The translations under genes and the position numbers were made by a program. From the NCBI GenBank assembly GCA_003451585.1, contig DMEU01000013.1:8169-67125 (forward strand): a stretch of DNA of 58,957 nt, in the 5' to 3' direction. The stretch comes from Candidatus Omnitrophota bacterium. Its GTDB lineage: Bacteria; Omnitrophota; Gorgyraeia; Velamenicoccales; Velamenicoccaceae. A model generated the notes under the pieces. It did not search any database. It was not told where the DNA came from and saw nothing but the letters and a program-made list of their open reading frames with translations. Positions 8,726 through 17,043 of the stretch are shown piece after piece (the stretch's first letter is position 1; each line of letters opens with the position of its first letter).

Positions 8726-9963
8726 CAAAATTAAAAGAAATGAAGATCTCCGATTTGGCGAAGTTTGCCAAGACGCTTTCCGTGAACGGGGTAAGCGGTT
8801 CGAAGAAGCAGGACCTTATCTTTAAGATCCTGCAGGCCCAGGCTGAAAAAGAAGGGTTGATGTTCGGCGAAGGGGTATTAGAGATCCTGCCGGAGGGCTT
8901 CGGCTTCCTGCGTTCGGCCAATTACAACTATCTGCCTTGTCCGGATGACATCTACATTTCTCCGTCGCAGATAAGGAAGTTCGATCTAAAGACCGGGGAT
9001 ACCGTCTCCGGCCAGATACGGCCGCCTAAAGAGGGGGAGAAGTATTTTGCGCTTTTAAAAGTCGAGGCCGTGAACTTTGAAAATCCCGAAGCGATAAAGG
9101 ACAAGATCCTCTTCGATAACCTGACGCCCGTTTATCCATATGAGCGTTTTTTGTTGGAGAATTCGTCCCAGGACATCTCAACGCGCATAATGGACCTTCT
9201 TACTCCTATAGGTAAGGGGCAGCGCGGCCTTATAGTGGCACAGCCTTATAGCGGCAAGACCGTTCTCTTGCAAAAGATAGCTAATGCTATAACTAAGAAC
9301 GCGCCGGAAACCGTCCTGATCGTTCTGTTGATAGATGAAAGGCCGGAAGAAGTCACCGATATGCAGCGCAGCGTAAAGGGTGAGGTCATAAGCTCTACGT
9401 TCGATGAGCCTGCTGAAAGGCACGTCCAGGTAGCAGAGATCGTCCTTGAAAAGGCCAAGAGGCTTGTGGAGCATAAGAAAGACGTGGTTGTCTTATTGGA
9501 CAGCATAACACGTCTGGCACGCGCCTATAATACGGTTGTACCTCATAGCGGGAAGATATTGACCGGCGGTATGGATTCCCACGCCCTTCATAAGCCGAAG
9601 AGGTTCTTTGGTGCGGCCCGCGCATTGGAAGAGGGCGGCAGCCTTACCATTATCGCGACAGCGCTGGTAGATACAGGCAGCCGAATGGATGAAGTCATCT
9701 TTGAAGAGTTCAAGGGCACGGGAAACATGGAGTTGCAGCTGGACCGCAACCTGTTTCAGCGCCGCATATATCCGGCCATTGACATAAAACGCTCAAATAC
9801 GAGGCGTGAGGAGCTCTTGATAGATCCGAAACACCTGCAGAAGATATGGATCCTAAGAAAGGTCTTAAATGAGCTGAACTCGGCGGAGGCCATGGAACTT
9901 TTAATTGACAAGCTCGGAAAAACCAAGAATAATGATGCTTTCCTGGATTCTATGAATCAGTAA
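8707..9963 (+). CDS. rho: Transcription termination factor Rho
   Basis: 418 residues; hexameric RNA-dependent ATPase that ends transcription. The N-terminal helical segment (about 1-45) is followed by a cold-shock-like primary RNA-binding domain (GEGVLEILPEGFGFLRS, about residues 58-74). The ATPase core has the Walker A AQPYSGKT (K184) and Walker B VVVLLDSITRLARAYN. There is no long insertion between the helical and RNA-binding parts. The start is GTG 8707: GGAGG lies seven bases upstream, although this places the start 19 bases inside coaE. Rho followed by rpmE, prfA and prmC is a widely conserved order. Confidence 0.97.
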   Translation: MEKLEIAKLKEMKISDLAKFAKTLSVNGVSGSKKQDLIFKILQAQAEKEGLMFGEGVLEILPEGFGFLRSANYNYLPCPDDIYISPSQIRKFDLKTGDTVSGQIRPPKEGEKYFALLKVEAVNFENPEAIKDKILFDNLTPVYPYERFLLENSSQDISTRIMDLLTPIGKGQRGLIVAQPYSGKTVLLQKIANAITKNAPETVLIVLLIDERPEEVTDMQRSVKGEVISSTFDEPAERHVQVAEIVLEKAKRLVEHKKDVVVLLDSITRLARAYNTVVPHSGKILTGGMDSHALHKPKRFFGAARALEEGGSLTIIATALVDTGSRMDEVIFEEFKGTGNMELQLDRNLFQRRIYPAIDIKRSNTRREELLIDPKHLQKIWILRKVLNELNSAEAMELLIDKLGKTKNNDAFLDSMNQ

Positions 9964-9984
9964 GTTTAGTTTAACGGCGAGCAA

Positions 9985-10090
9985 CGCTGGCAATGGGTGA
10001 CACCGTAGGCGGGGCCCCTTGACCGCCCGCAGCCGAAGGCGAGGACGGCACGGGGTGCCGCAGGTGGCAGGACCCGTTGACATTCGCAGT
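9985..10090 (+). promoter_or_regulatory. Multi-hairpin leader of rpmE, candidate ribosomal-protein leader
   Basis: Between rho and rpmE lies a G+C-rich segment with nested inverted repeats. An outer pairing AATGGGT (9992-9998) with ACCCGTT (10072-10078) encloses GGCGG (10008-10012) with CCGCC (10023-10027), GCC-GAA-GGC (10032-10040) and GGCAC (10047-10051) with GTGCC (10055-10059). This looks like a multibranch junction. L31 leaders that bind the ribosomal protein are known in several phyla, so autogenous control is possible. I do not match it to a specific published family; the alternative is a dispersed palindromic repeat. Confidence 0.4.
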
Positions 10091-10116
10091 GTAAAATTGA
10101 GAGAGGAGTAATGGTC

Positions 10117-10314
10117 ATGAAAGAAAAGATCCATCCCCAGTATAAAGAAGCTACCATCATCTGTGCGTGCGGAGAGGTCATCCAAACGCGCTCTACAAAA
10201 CCGAGCATCCGCGTTGATATCTGCTCGAAGTGCCATCCGTTCTTCACGGGTAAGCAGAAGTTCATCGACTCCGCCGGACGCGTAGAGAAATTCATGAAGA
10301 AGTACAAGAAGTAA
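10117..10314 (+). CDS. rpmE: 50S ribosomal protein L31, zinc-binding form
   Basis: 65 residues. Large-subunit protein forming part of the intersubunit bridge. Zinc-ligand cysteines Cys16, Cys18, Cys36 and Cys39 (CAC and CSKC) show the C+ (zinc-containing) type. The ATG at 10117 is chosen over ATG 10111 because GAGAGGAG ends about nine bases upstream and homologues begin MK-x-IHP. The stop TAA shares its last base with the prfA start codon (TAATG), giving coupled translation with release factor 1. Confidence 0.95.
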   Translation: MKEKIHPQYKEATIICACGEVIQTRSTKPSIRVDICSKCHPFFTGKQKFIDSAGRVEKFMKKYKK

Positions 10315-11375
10315 TGCTTAAAGACGAAAAGAAGTTCGAAGGTTTAAAGAAGCGTTATCAAGAGCTCGAACAACTCCTTTCGGACCACGCGGTAGTATCG
10401 GATACCGTGCAGACGGCTAAATACGCCCGTGAGATGTCTGAGATCTCCCCTGTCGTCAAGAAGTACGATGAATTCCTCGACGCGCAAAAGCAGGCCTTGG
10501 AATTGGAACACATACTTTCCGATAAGAGCCACGGCAGAGAGTTCTTAGAGATGGCCGAGGCTGAGGTAGGAGAGCTTAATAAGAAGAGCGCCCGTCTGAC
10601 GCAAGAGCTAGAGGAGCTGACCAGGCAGCCGGACCCGGACTTAAACCGCAATTGCATGGTTGAGATCAGAGGCGGGACAGGGGGCCAGGAGGCCAGCCTT
10701 TTTGCCGCCGACCTCTACCGCATGTATACCAAATACGCCGTTTCAAAGGGTTGGATAGTTGAGCTGATGGACATAAATCCTACAGATCTTGGCGGCATCA
10801 AGGAAGTGGTCTTCAGTGTCCGCGGCCGTGATGCATATAAAAGGCTAAAGTACGAAAGCGGCGTGCACAGGGTGCAGCGCGTGCCGACAACGGAAGCATC
10901 AGGCAGGATACATACGTCTGCTGCGACCGTAGCAGTATTATTTGAGCCGGAAGAAACAGAGCTTTTGATCGATCAAAAAGATCTGAAGATAGACGTGTAC
11001 CGTTCTTCAGGCCATGGCGGGCAGAGCGTCAACACCACGGATTCAGCCGTAAGGATAACCCATCTGCCTTCAGGCCTTGTTGTGACATGCCAGGATGAGC
11101 GGTCGCAGTTAAAGAACAAGATAAAGGCCATGCGCGTGTTAAGGACCAGGCTTTTGGATAATATGATATCGAAGAAGCAGATAGAGCGGTCTGAAAAAAG
11201 AAAGTCCCTGGTAGGCACCGGCGACCGCAGCGAGAAGATACGCACATATAATTTTCCAGACAGGCGGGTGACAGACCACAGGATAGGTTTTACATCGCAT
11301 GCCTTAGAGCAGATACTTGAAGGCGATCTGAATGAATTGACGGACGCGCTCATCGAAGCCGAGGGCAGATCGTGA
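10314..11375 (+). CDS. prfA: Peptide chain release factor 1
   Basis: 353 residues; recognises UAA and UAG and triggers peptidyl-tRNA hydrolysis. The universal GGQ motif is at 235-237 within SGHGGQSVN, and the RF1-type codon-recognition tripeptide PxT appears as PTT (191-193), which separates it from RF2 (SPF). The N-terminal coiled domain 1 precedes residue 100. The glutamine of GGQ is the substrate of PrmC, encoded immediately downstream with a four-base GTGA overlap. Length is slightly short of the Escherichia coli protein (360), within the normal range. Confidence 0.97.
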   Translation: MLKDEKKFEGLKKRYQELEQLLSDHAVVSDTVQTAKYAREMSEISPVVKKYDEFLDAQKQALELEHILSDKSHGREFLEMAEAEVGELNKKSARLTQELEELTRQPDPDLNRNCMVEIRGGTGGQEASLFAADLYRMYTKYAVSKGWIVELMDINPTDLGGIKEVVFSVRGRDAYKRLKYESGVHRVQRVPTTEASGRIHTSAATVAVLFEPEETELLIDQKDLKIDVYRSSGHGGQSVNTTDSAVRITHLPSGLVVTCQDERSQLKNKIKAMRVLRTRLLDNMISKKQIERSEKRKSLVGTGDRSEKIRTYNFPDRRVTDHRIGFTSHALEQILEGDLNELTDALIEAEGRS

Positions 11376-12178
11376 ACGAGATAGAGACGATCTTATGCAA
11401 GGTGTTGGGTTGTGACAGGAGCGGCCTTTATCTGGGGGCCGGCCGCAAGGCTTTGTCAGGCAGGCAATTGGACCGGCTTGGGGAGATCTTAAAGAAACGC
11501 GCGGGTGGTGAGCCACTCCAGTATCTGGTCGGCGATACGGAATTCATGGGGTTAAAGATAAAGGTTTCTCCGGGTGTCCTTATCCCAAGGCCGGAGACAG
11601 AGGTGCTTGTGGAAGCTGCCTTAGGGCAGATGGCCCTATTGCAAAGGCCGCTCGACGTACTTGATATAGGCACGGGTTCGGGGAATATAGCTATAGCCAT
11701 GGCCGCCGGTGACAGGGAAGGGCGTTATAATATTTTTGCGGTGGATATCTCAGATACCTGCTTAAAAAAAGCCCGTTCTAACTCAAAGCTTAATGGAGTG
11801 GCCGATAAGATAACATTTCTGAAGTCGGATATATTTTCCTGTTTTAAGGGCCTAAAAAAGACATTTGATTGTATTATTTCCAATCCGCCTTATATCGCGG
11901 AAAAAGATTACGATGGGTTGCCTTCTGATGTAAAGAATGAACCTTCTTCTGCCCTGTTGGCCGCAGATGAAGGGTTCTATTTTTACAAAGAGATAGAAAA
12001 AGGCGCGCGCAGGTACCTTGCGCCATCAGGCATGATCTTTTTGGAGATAGGGGATGGGCAGGCCGACGGCATAAAGAATATTTTTTGCGATAAGCACATC
12101 TGGAATAAAATAAGCATTGTAAAAGATTACAATGATAGAGACAGGGTAGCGATTGTCTACAGGCAAAGTAAGGTATAA
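11372..12178 (+). CDS. prmC: Release factor glutamine methyltransferase
   Basis: 268 residues. Transfers a methyl group from S-adenosylmethionine to the glutamine of the GGQ motif of RF1/RF2. The N-terminal helical substrate-binding domain is followed by a Rossmann methyltransferase fold with the SAM motif LDIGTGSGNIA (about 95-106) and the catalytic NPPY tetrad at 171-174. The start is GTG 11372, overlapping the prfA stop. The direct prfA-prmC pairing is conserved in bacteria and matches substrate and enzyme. Confidence 0.96.
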   Translation: MNEIETILCKVLGCDRSGLYLGAGRKALSGRQLDRLGEILKKRAGGEPLQYLVGDTEFMGLKIKVSPGVLIPRPETEVLVEAALGQMALLQRPLDVLDIGTGSGNIAIAMAAGDREGRYNIFAVDISDTCLKKARSNSKLNGVADKITFLKSDIFSCFKGLKKTFDCIISNPPYIAEKDYDGLPSDVKNEPSSALLAADEGFYFYKEIEKGARRYLAPSGMIFLEIGDGQADGIKNIFCDKHIWNKISIVKDYNDRDRVAIVYRQSKV

Positions 12179-12201
12179 ATATTTCTAATAGGCAAAGTTA
12201 A

Positions 12202-13467
12202 ATGGATAAACTAATAATAGAGGGCGGAGCCCCTTTAAAAGGTACAGTTGAGGTTTCGGGCTCGAAAAATTCACTCCTGCCTATTCTGGCCGCGACATTA
12301 TTGACAAGAGACAAGTGCGTCATAAAAAATGCGCCGGATCTGAGAGATACGGTCTCTATGCTCAGGCTCCTGCGCTATCTCGGCTCAAATTATGAGTTCA
12401 AGGACCACAGGATAGTCATAAAGCCGAACGGCTCATCAGAGATAGAGGCGCCGTATAAGCTGGTCTCGACCATGCGCGCTTCTTTTTGTGTCCTCGGGCC
12501 GCTTCTTGCCAGATACGGGAGGGCGAAGGTGTCTCTGCCCGGCGGTTGTATCATAGGAGTGCGGCCCGTTGACCTGCATTTAAAAGGCCTGGCAAAGCTA
12601 GGGGCGAAGATAACGATCAGGGAAGGTTACGCCCATGCCGAAACAAAACATTTGAAAGGTGGCCATATTTATCTCGGCGGCCCTTTTGGTTCGTCGGTAT
12701 TGGCTACGGGAAATGTCATGATGGCCGCGGCCCTTGCGCGGGGCACGACCATAATAGAGAGCGCCGCGTGCGAGCCTGAGGTGGTGGACCTTGCGAGGTT
12801 TTTGATAAAGATGGGGGCCAGGATCAAGGGCGAAGGGTCGCCGTGCATAGAGATAACCGGAGTAAAAGAACTCCACGGGGCTGAATATGAAGTCATCCCG
12901 GACAGGATAGAGGCGGCGACACTTGTTATGGCTGCCGCCATTACGCGTGGAGAGGTAATGGTTCGCGGTGCCCGCGCAGAACATATGACCGCTGTTTTAG
13001 AAAAGCTAAAAGACGTAGGCGTAAACCTTAAAATTTCAAAAGAAGGCATCCTCGTTAAAAAGACCGCCCGAAAATTCAAACCGTTCGATATAGTGACGCT
13101 CCCATACCCGGGTTTTCCTACGGACGCGCAGGCGCAGTTTATGACGCTGATGTCCATTACCGAGGGCATAAGTGTCATAACGGAGAAGATATACCCTGAC
13201 CGTTTTATGCACGTGGCAGAGCTAAACCGCATGGGCGCCCAGATAAAGCGCGAAGGGCCGTACGCGGTTGTGCACGGAATAAAGCAGTTGAGCGCGGCAC
13301 CCGTCATGGCGTCCGACTTGAGGGCATCAGCAGGCCTTGTCCTGGCAGGACTTGTCGCGCGCGGTAAGACGGAGGTCCACAGGATCTACCACTTAGACCG
13401 CGGTTACGAGCGCCTTGACTTTAAGCTTCAGAGATTAGGAGCCAGGATCGAGAGAGCGAGGGAATAG
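12202..13467 (+). CDS. murA: UDP-N-acetylglucosamine 1-carboxyvinyltransferase
   Basis: 421 residues; adds enolpyruvate from PEP to UDP-GlcNAc, the committed step of peptidoglycan synthesis. The N-terminal GSKNSLLPILAATLL segment (residues 20-34) holds the substrate-binding Lys-Asn. The catalytic loop has a cysteine at residue 116 in PGGCIIG, the fosfomycin-sensitive form. The inside-out alpha/beta barrel repeats cover the rest, and length is typical. It follows prmC after 23 bases and precedes trpG by two bases, bridging the translation block and the tryptophan genes in one likely transcript. Confidence 0.97.
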   Translation: MDKLIIEGGAPLKGTVEVSGSKNSLLPILAATLLTRDKCVIKNAPDLRDTVSMLRLLRYLGSNYEFKDHRIVIKPNGSSEIEAPYKLVSTMRASFCVLGPLLARYGRAKVSLPGGCIIGVRPVDLHLKGLAKLGAKITIREGYAHAETKHLKGGHIYLGGPFGSSVLATGNVMMAAALARGTTIIESAACEPEVVDLARFLIKMGARIKGEGSPCIEITGVKELHGAEYEVIPDRIEAATLVMAAAITRGEVMVRGARAEHMTAVLEKLKDVGVNLKISKEGILVKKTARKFKPFDIVTLPYPGFPTDAQAQFMTLMSITEGISVITEKIYPDRFMHVAELNRMGAQIKREGPYAVVHGIKQLSAAPVMASDLRASAGLVLAGLVARGKTEVHRIYHLDRGYERLDFKLQRLGARIERARE

Positions 13468-13469
13468 AT

Positions 13470-14039
13470 ATGATATTGATGATCGATAATTATGATTCTT
13501 TTACATACAACCTGGTCCAGTATCTGGGCGAGTTAGGCGAAGACCTGAAGGTATTTAGGAATGACAAGATATCCGTCGCACAGATAAAGAAGTTAAAGCC
13601 GGAAGCTGTTGTTATCTCTCCCGGCCCCGGCATACCGCAGGACGCAGGCATCTCATGCGATGTAATAAATGAGTTAAAAGGCAAAGTCCCGATATTGGGT
13701 GTATGCCTTGGGCACCAGGCCATAGGTTACGTCTTCGGAGGAAAAATAATACGCGCAAAGAACCTCATGCACGGCAAGACCTCGCAGATATTCCACACGG
13801 GCGAATATATTTTTAAAGGATTGCCTGACCCTTTTGAGGCAACGCGATACCACTCATTGCTTATAGATAATAAGACATTTCCGAAAGAATTGGAACTTTT
13901 AGCCTGGACCAAGCAGAAAGAGATAATGGGCTTAAGGCATAAGAAATATCCCATCTACGGCGTGCAATTCCATCCGGAGTCGATCATGACCAAATACGGC
14001 AAACAGCTCTTGCAGAATTTCCTGAAGTTGGCCCTATGA
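13470..14039 (+). CDS. trpG: Anthranilate synthase component II (glutamine amidotransferase)
   Basis: 189 residues, class I glutamine amidotransferase domain that feeds ammonia to anthranilate synthase component I. The triad is visible: Cys79 in GVCLGHQ, His168 and Glu170 in FHPES. It is a stand-alone subunit and may also serve aminodeoxychorismate synthase (PabA), as shared amidotransferases are common. GAGGGA precedes the ATG. It overlaps trpD by four bases. TrpE is absent next to it, so component I must be encoded elsewhere. Confidence 0.92.
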   Translation: MILMIDNYDSFTYNLVQYLGELGEDLKVFRNDKISVAQIKKLKPEAVVISPGPGIPQDAGISCDVINELKGKVPILGVCLGHQAIGYVFGGKIIRAKNLMHGKTSQIFHTGEYIFKGLPDPFEATRYHSLLIDNKTFPKELELLAWTKQKEIMGLRHKKYPIYGVQFHPESIMTKYGKQLLQNFLKLAL

Positions 14040-15064
14040 TAGAAAAATTAATTGAGAAGGCGGCAAAAAAGGTGGATCTAAGCTTAGATGAGATGGAATC
14101 CACCTTTTCCCTTATAGCAGAAGGCAAGGTCCCTGAAAAAGAGATCGCGGACCTCCTTGTCGCCTTGGCTAAAAAGAACGAGACGGCAGAAGAGATCACG
14201 GGTGCTGCGCGCGCCATGCGTAAGTTCGTCTCCCGCGTACGCGTGGAGCGCGATGTGGTCTTAGACACGTGCGGCACAGGCGGGGACAATAAGCACACAT
14301 TCAATATTTCAACGGTTGCAGCTTTTGTAGCGGCAGGCTCAGGCATAACTGTGGCCAAGCACGGCAACCGCAGCGTCTCAGGCTCCTGCGGCAGCGCTGA
14401 CCTCTTGGAGGCGTTCGGCGTAAATATCGATGTCTCCGTCGATACGGTGGAAAAGTGCATAAATGAGATAGGTATAGGTTTTTTATTCGCTCCCAATCTC
14501 CATCCTGCCATGCGGTATGTCCAACCGGTGCGTAAATCATTAAAGATCAGGACCATTTTTAATGTCTTAGGCCCGCTTATCAACCCCGCATATCCGACAC
14601 ACCAATTGCTCGGCGTATATGATGAAAAACTGGTACCTGTCTTAGCGGATGTCTTAAAAAACCTGGGATTGAAACACGCCATGGTAGTCTGGGGCCAGGG
14701 CGGTTTTGACGAGGTGACCACGACAGGCTCTACCCGCGTCTGTGAGATGGGCGGCGCACTTGGTTTAAATGAAGGCCATATAAAAGAGTATGTCCTTGAG
14801 CCGGAAAAGCTTGGTTTGGCGCGTGTTGAGCTTGAAGACATAAAGGGCGGCGATGTCGAGACGAACAGGCAGATGGCCTCCAATGTCTTAAAAGGTATGG
14901 AGGGCCCCTGCCGTGATATAGTGGCATTGAATGCGGGTTGCTGTATTTATCTGGCGGGCCGCGCGAACACAATTAAAGAGGGCATGACTTTAGCCTTCGA
15001 GGCGATAGACTCCGGCGCCGCGATCAAGAAAATGAATAAGCTGATAGAATACACCAACCCATGA
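14036..15064 (+). CDS. trpD: Anthranilate phosphoribosyltransferase
   Basis: 342 residues; joins anthranilate to phosphoribosyl pyrophosphate, the second committed step of tryptophan synthesis. The N-terminal helical domain (1-70) is followed by the PRPP-binding DTCGTGGD at residues 77-84 and KHGNRSVSG, both diagnostic of the family, and the acidic metal-binding DEVT near residue 224. ATGA overlaps connect it to trpG upstream and trpC downstream. Confidence 0.96.
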   Translation: MIEKLIEKAAKKVDLSLDEMESTFSLIAEGKVPEKEIADLLVALAKKNETAEEITGAARAMRKFVSRVRVERDVVLDTCGTGGDNKHTFNISTVAAFVAAGSGITVAKHGNRSVSGSCGSADLLEAFGVNIDVSVDTVEKCINEIGIGFLFAPNLHPAMRYVQPVRKSLKIRTIFNVLGPLINPAYPTHQLLGVYDEKLVPVLADVLKNLGLKHAMVVWGQGGFDEVTTTGSTRVCEMGGALGLNEGHIKEYVLEPEKLGLARVELEDIKGGDVETNRQMASNVLKGMEGPCRDIVALNAGCCIYLAGRANTIKEGMTLAFEAIDSGAAIKKMNKLIEYTNP

Positions 15065-15846
15065 ATATCTTAGATGAGATAGTCGCGTATAAAAAAGAGC
15101 AGTTAAAAAAGCTGAAGTCCGTAACACCGTTCCTTGAATTTATTAAAGCCCTCGATAAGTCCATGCCGGAGGCCAGGTTCTGCAAAAAAATAGGAGAGGC
15201 CGGTATACACCTCATCGCGGAGATCAAAAAGGCATCGCCGTCCGCAGGTATCATAAAGGAGGATTTTGATGCCGGAGATATCGCTTTGGCATATGAGGCA
15301 GGCGGGGCAGGTTGTTTATCAGTTCTGACAGAGGACAGGTATTTTAAAGGCAGCCTCTCTTATTTAGGCGCGGTCGCTTCAGCCGTGCGGCTGCCGATAC
15401 TGCGCAAGGATTTTTTGATAGACGAATACCATATCTATGAATCAAAGGCCAATCACGCGGATGCGGTGCTCCTTATCACCGCTATTTTAAAGGAAAAAGG
15501 GTTAAAGGACCTGTTGGCCGCCTGCGCGGAAGTGCGTCTTGACGCGCTCGTTGAGGTCCACAGTGAGGACGAATTAAAAAAAGCCCTCGACTGCGGCGCG
15601 TCTATAATAGGCATTAACACGCGGAACTTAAAAGACCTTACGATCGATCTTGATATCTTACCCGGGCTTATCTCTAAGATGCCCGCGGATAAACTCGTGG
15701 TCTGTGAAAGCGGGATAAGGTCTCTAGCCGATATCGATATGATAAAAAAGTTTAAGGCAAATGCCGTGCTTGTAGGTGAGGCGCTTATGCGCGCCAAGGA
15801 TATCGAGGCCGCGACACGGGAGTTTGCGGAGCGTCTTAAGAAATGA
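15061..15846 (+). CDS. trpC: Indole-3-glycerol phosphate synthase
   Basis: 261 residues, a single TIM barrel converting CdRP to indole-3-glycerol phosphate. Characteristic strands are visible: AEIKKASPSAG (first barrel strand with catalytic Lys), LRKDFLIDEYHIYE, and the phosphate-binding VCESGI near the end. It is monofunctional, not fused to TrpF as in enteric bacteria. Overlaps of four bases on both sides place it in the trpG-D-C-F operon. Confidence 0.96.
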   Translation: MNILDEIVAYKKEQLKKLKSVTPFLEFIKALDKSMPEARFCKKIGEAGIHLIAEIKKASPSAGIIKEDFDAGDIALAYEAGGAGCLSVLTEDRYFKGSLSYLGAVASAVRLPILRKDFLIDEYHIYESKANHADAVLLITAILKEKGLKDLLAACAEVRLDALVEVHSEDELKKALDCGASIIGINTRNLKDLTIDLDILPGLISKMPADKLVVCESGIRSLADIDMIKKFKANAVLVGEALMRAKDIEAATREFAERLKK

Positions 15847-16460
15847 CAAAGATAAAGATATGCGGCATCACGAACTACAGAGATGCCGCTTTTTCTGTTT
15901 TTAGCGGCGCAGACCTATTAGGGTTTATCTTTTATAAAAATAGCTTACGCTGCATCTTGCCTGCAAAGGCAAAGGCCATCGTTCAAAAACTGCCGAAGAA
16001 TGTTTTAAAAGTCGGCGTATTCGTCAACGAGGCGCCGGAGAAGGTAAAAAAAATAGCCGATGCGTGCGGCCTGGACCTTTTGCAATTCCACGGCGATGAA
16101 TCCCCGGAGTATCTGTCCTCTTTCAAAGATTACCGCACGATGAAGGCATTCAGGGTTAAAGGCAAGTTGAGCCTTAAAGTTTTAATGCCATACAAGGCGG
16201 ATTTTTTCCTCTTTGACACTTATCAGAAGGATACCTTCGGCGGCACAGGCAAGGCGTTCGACTGGGGCATGTTGAAGCCATTGAAAAAGATCAAGACGCC
16301 TTTTTTTGTTTCCGGCGGGCTCACGCCCGATAATGTGTGCGGTTTGATCAAAAAGATCCGGCCTTTTGGTGTCGATGTTTCAAGCGGTGTTGAGAAGTCG
16401 CCCGGGAAAAAAGACCTTAAGTCGGTAAAGGCATTTATTGACGCGGCAAGAGAGGGGTAA
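15843..16460 (+). CDS. trpF: Phosphoribosylanthranilate isomerase
   Basis: 205 residues; Amadori rearrangement of PRA to CdRP. The family signature KICGITN is at residues 4-10 (catalytic Cys), and the phosphate-binding region FVSGGLTPDNV is near residue 155, followed by VDVSSGVE. The operon ends here for tryptophan enzymes: trpB and trpA (tryptophan synthase) and trpE are not present. The next gene follows after three bases. Confidence 0.95.
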   Translation: MTKIKICGITNYRDAAFSVFSGADLLGFIFYKNSLRCILPAKAKAIVQKLPKNVLKVGVFVNEAPEKVKKIADACGLDLLQFHGDESPEYLSSFKDYRTMKAFRVKGKLSLKVLMPYKADFFLFDTYQKDTFGGTGKAFDWGMLKPLKKIKTPFFVSGGLTPDNVCGLIKKIRPFGVDVSSGVEKSPGKKDLKSVKAFIDAAREG

Positions 16461-16463
16461 ATT

Positions 16464-16757
16464 ATGACTATCAAAAATTGGATCGAGGCATGCCACAGCA
16501 CTGCCAAGGAAAAAGGGTGGTGGGATTTCGAGCGCTCAGACGGGGAATTGATAGCGCTCATGCATTCGGAGTTGTCCGAGGCGCTTGAGGCGCTTCGTAA
16601 TGACTTAGGCCGCGAGGCCGTTGCCGAGGAGCTCGCGGACTGCTGTATTAGGATATTCGATTACTGCGGCGCCCGCGGCCTGGACTTAGAAGAAGCGTTA
16701 AAGAAGAAAGCGGAAAAAAACAAATCAAGGCCATACAGGCACGGCAAAAAGTTTTAG
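16464..16757 (+). CDS. MazG-like nucleotide pyrophosphohydrolase
   Basis: 97 residues, an all-helical MazG-like domain. The metal-binding signature is visible as SELSEALEAL (about 37-46) and EELADCCIRIFDY (about 57-69), matching the EExxE...ExxD pattern. Members hydrolyse (d)NTPs to monophosphates, cleaning damaged nucleotides. GAGAGGGG lies well placed before the ATG and only three bases separate it from trpF. Its link to tryptophan synthesis is unclear; a related fold (HisE) acts in histidine synthesis on phosphoribosyl-ATP, but the sequence is more MazG-like than HisE. Confidence 0.8.
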   Translation: MTIKNWIEACHSTAKEKGWWDFERSDGELIALMHSELSEALEALRNDLGREAVAEELADCCIRIFDYCGARGLDLEEALKKKAEKNKSRPYRHGKKF

Positions 16758-16810
16758 GTAAAGGTTATGGTAAGGATGCCGGTAACCTAACAACAAAGAG
16801 AGGGATAAAG

Positions 16811-16960
16811 ATGTTTAATTTACCGGATATGGGCAAGCTCGCCGCCGCCGCGAAAGAAGTGCAGGAGAGCCAGAATAAAGTAGAGCAGCGCAAACTAGAG
16901 GTATTGCAGCGTATCGAGCAAAAACTCGACAGGATCCTAGAAGAACTAAAAAAGAGATAA
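16811..16960 (+). CDS. Small coiled-coil protein, 49 residues
   Basis: A short frame from ATG to TAA preceded by GAGAGG at a workable distance. The product starts MFNLPDMGKLAAAAKEV and continues as a highly charged helix with heptad-like Leu/Ile spacing (LEVLQRIEQKLDRILEEL), so it is probably an all-helical or coiled-coil micro-protein. It loosely recalls the N-terminus of YbaB/EbfC nucleoid proteins but is half their size. No function is assigned. It lies between the MazG-like gene and a perfect inverted repeat that can act as its terminator. Confidence 0.55.
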   Translation: MFNLPDMGKLAAAAKEVQESQNKVEQRKLEVLQRIEQKLDRILEELKKR

Positions 16961-17037
16961 AAAAGGGGACAGGCTACTTTTTCTTTTCTCGCTACCAATG
17001 TACGACAGCAAACATAAAAAGTAGCCTGTCCCCTTTT
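16961..17037. repeat. 22-bp perfect inverted repeat, likely bidirectional terminator or REP-type element
   Basis: The arms 16961-16982 and 17016-17037 are exact reverse complements (A-rich ends, core GGGGACAGGCTAC) separated by 33 bases. It lies between two converging genes, and the T-rich ends would serve as terminators in either direction. The GGGGACAGGCTAC core is reminiscent of repetitive elements mobilised by REP-associated Y1 transposases; no transposase gene is nearby. Confidence 0.75.
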
Positions 17038-17043
17038 TATTAG

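Noticed and set aside
12669..13307. 212-codon minus-strand frame over murA
   Set aside because: Antisense to the conserved murA core and free of domain features.
13984..14883. 299-codon open frame on the minus strand over trpD
   Set aside because: It runs antisense to an unmistakable trpD, its product is low-complexity and Ser/Pro-rich with no motif, and similar long antisense frames occur over other genes here.
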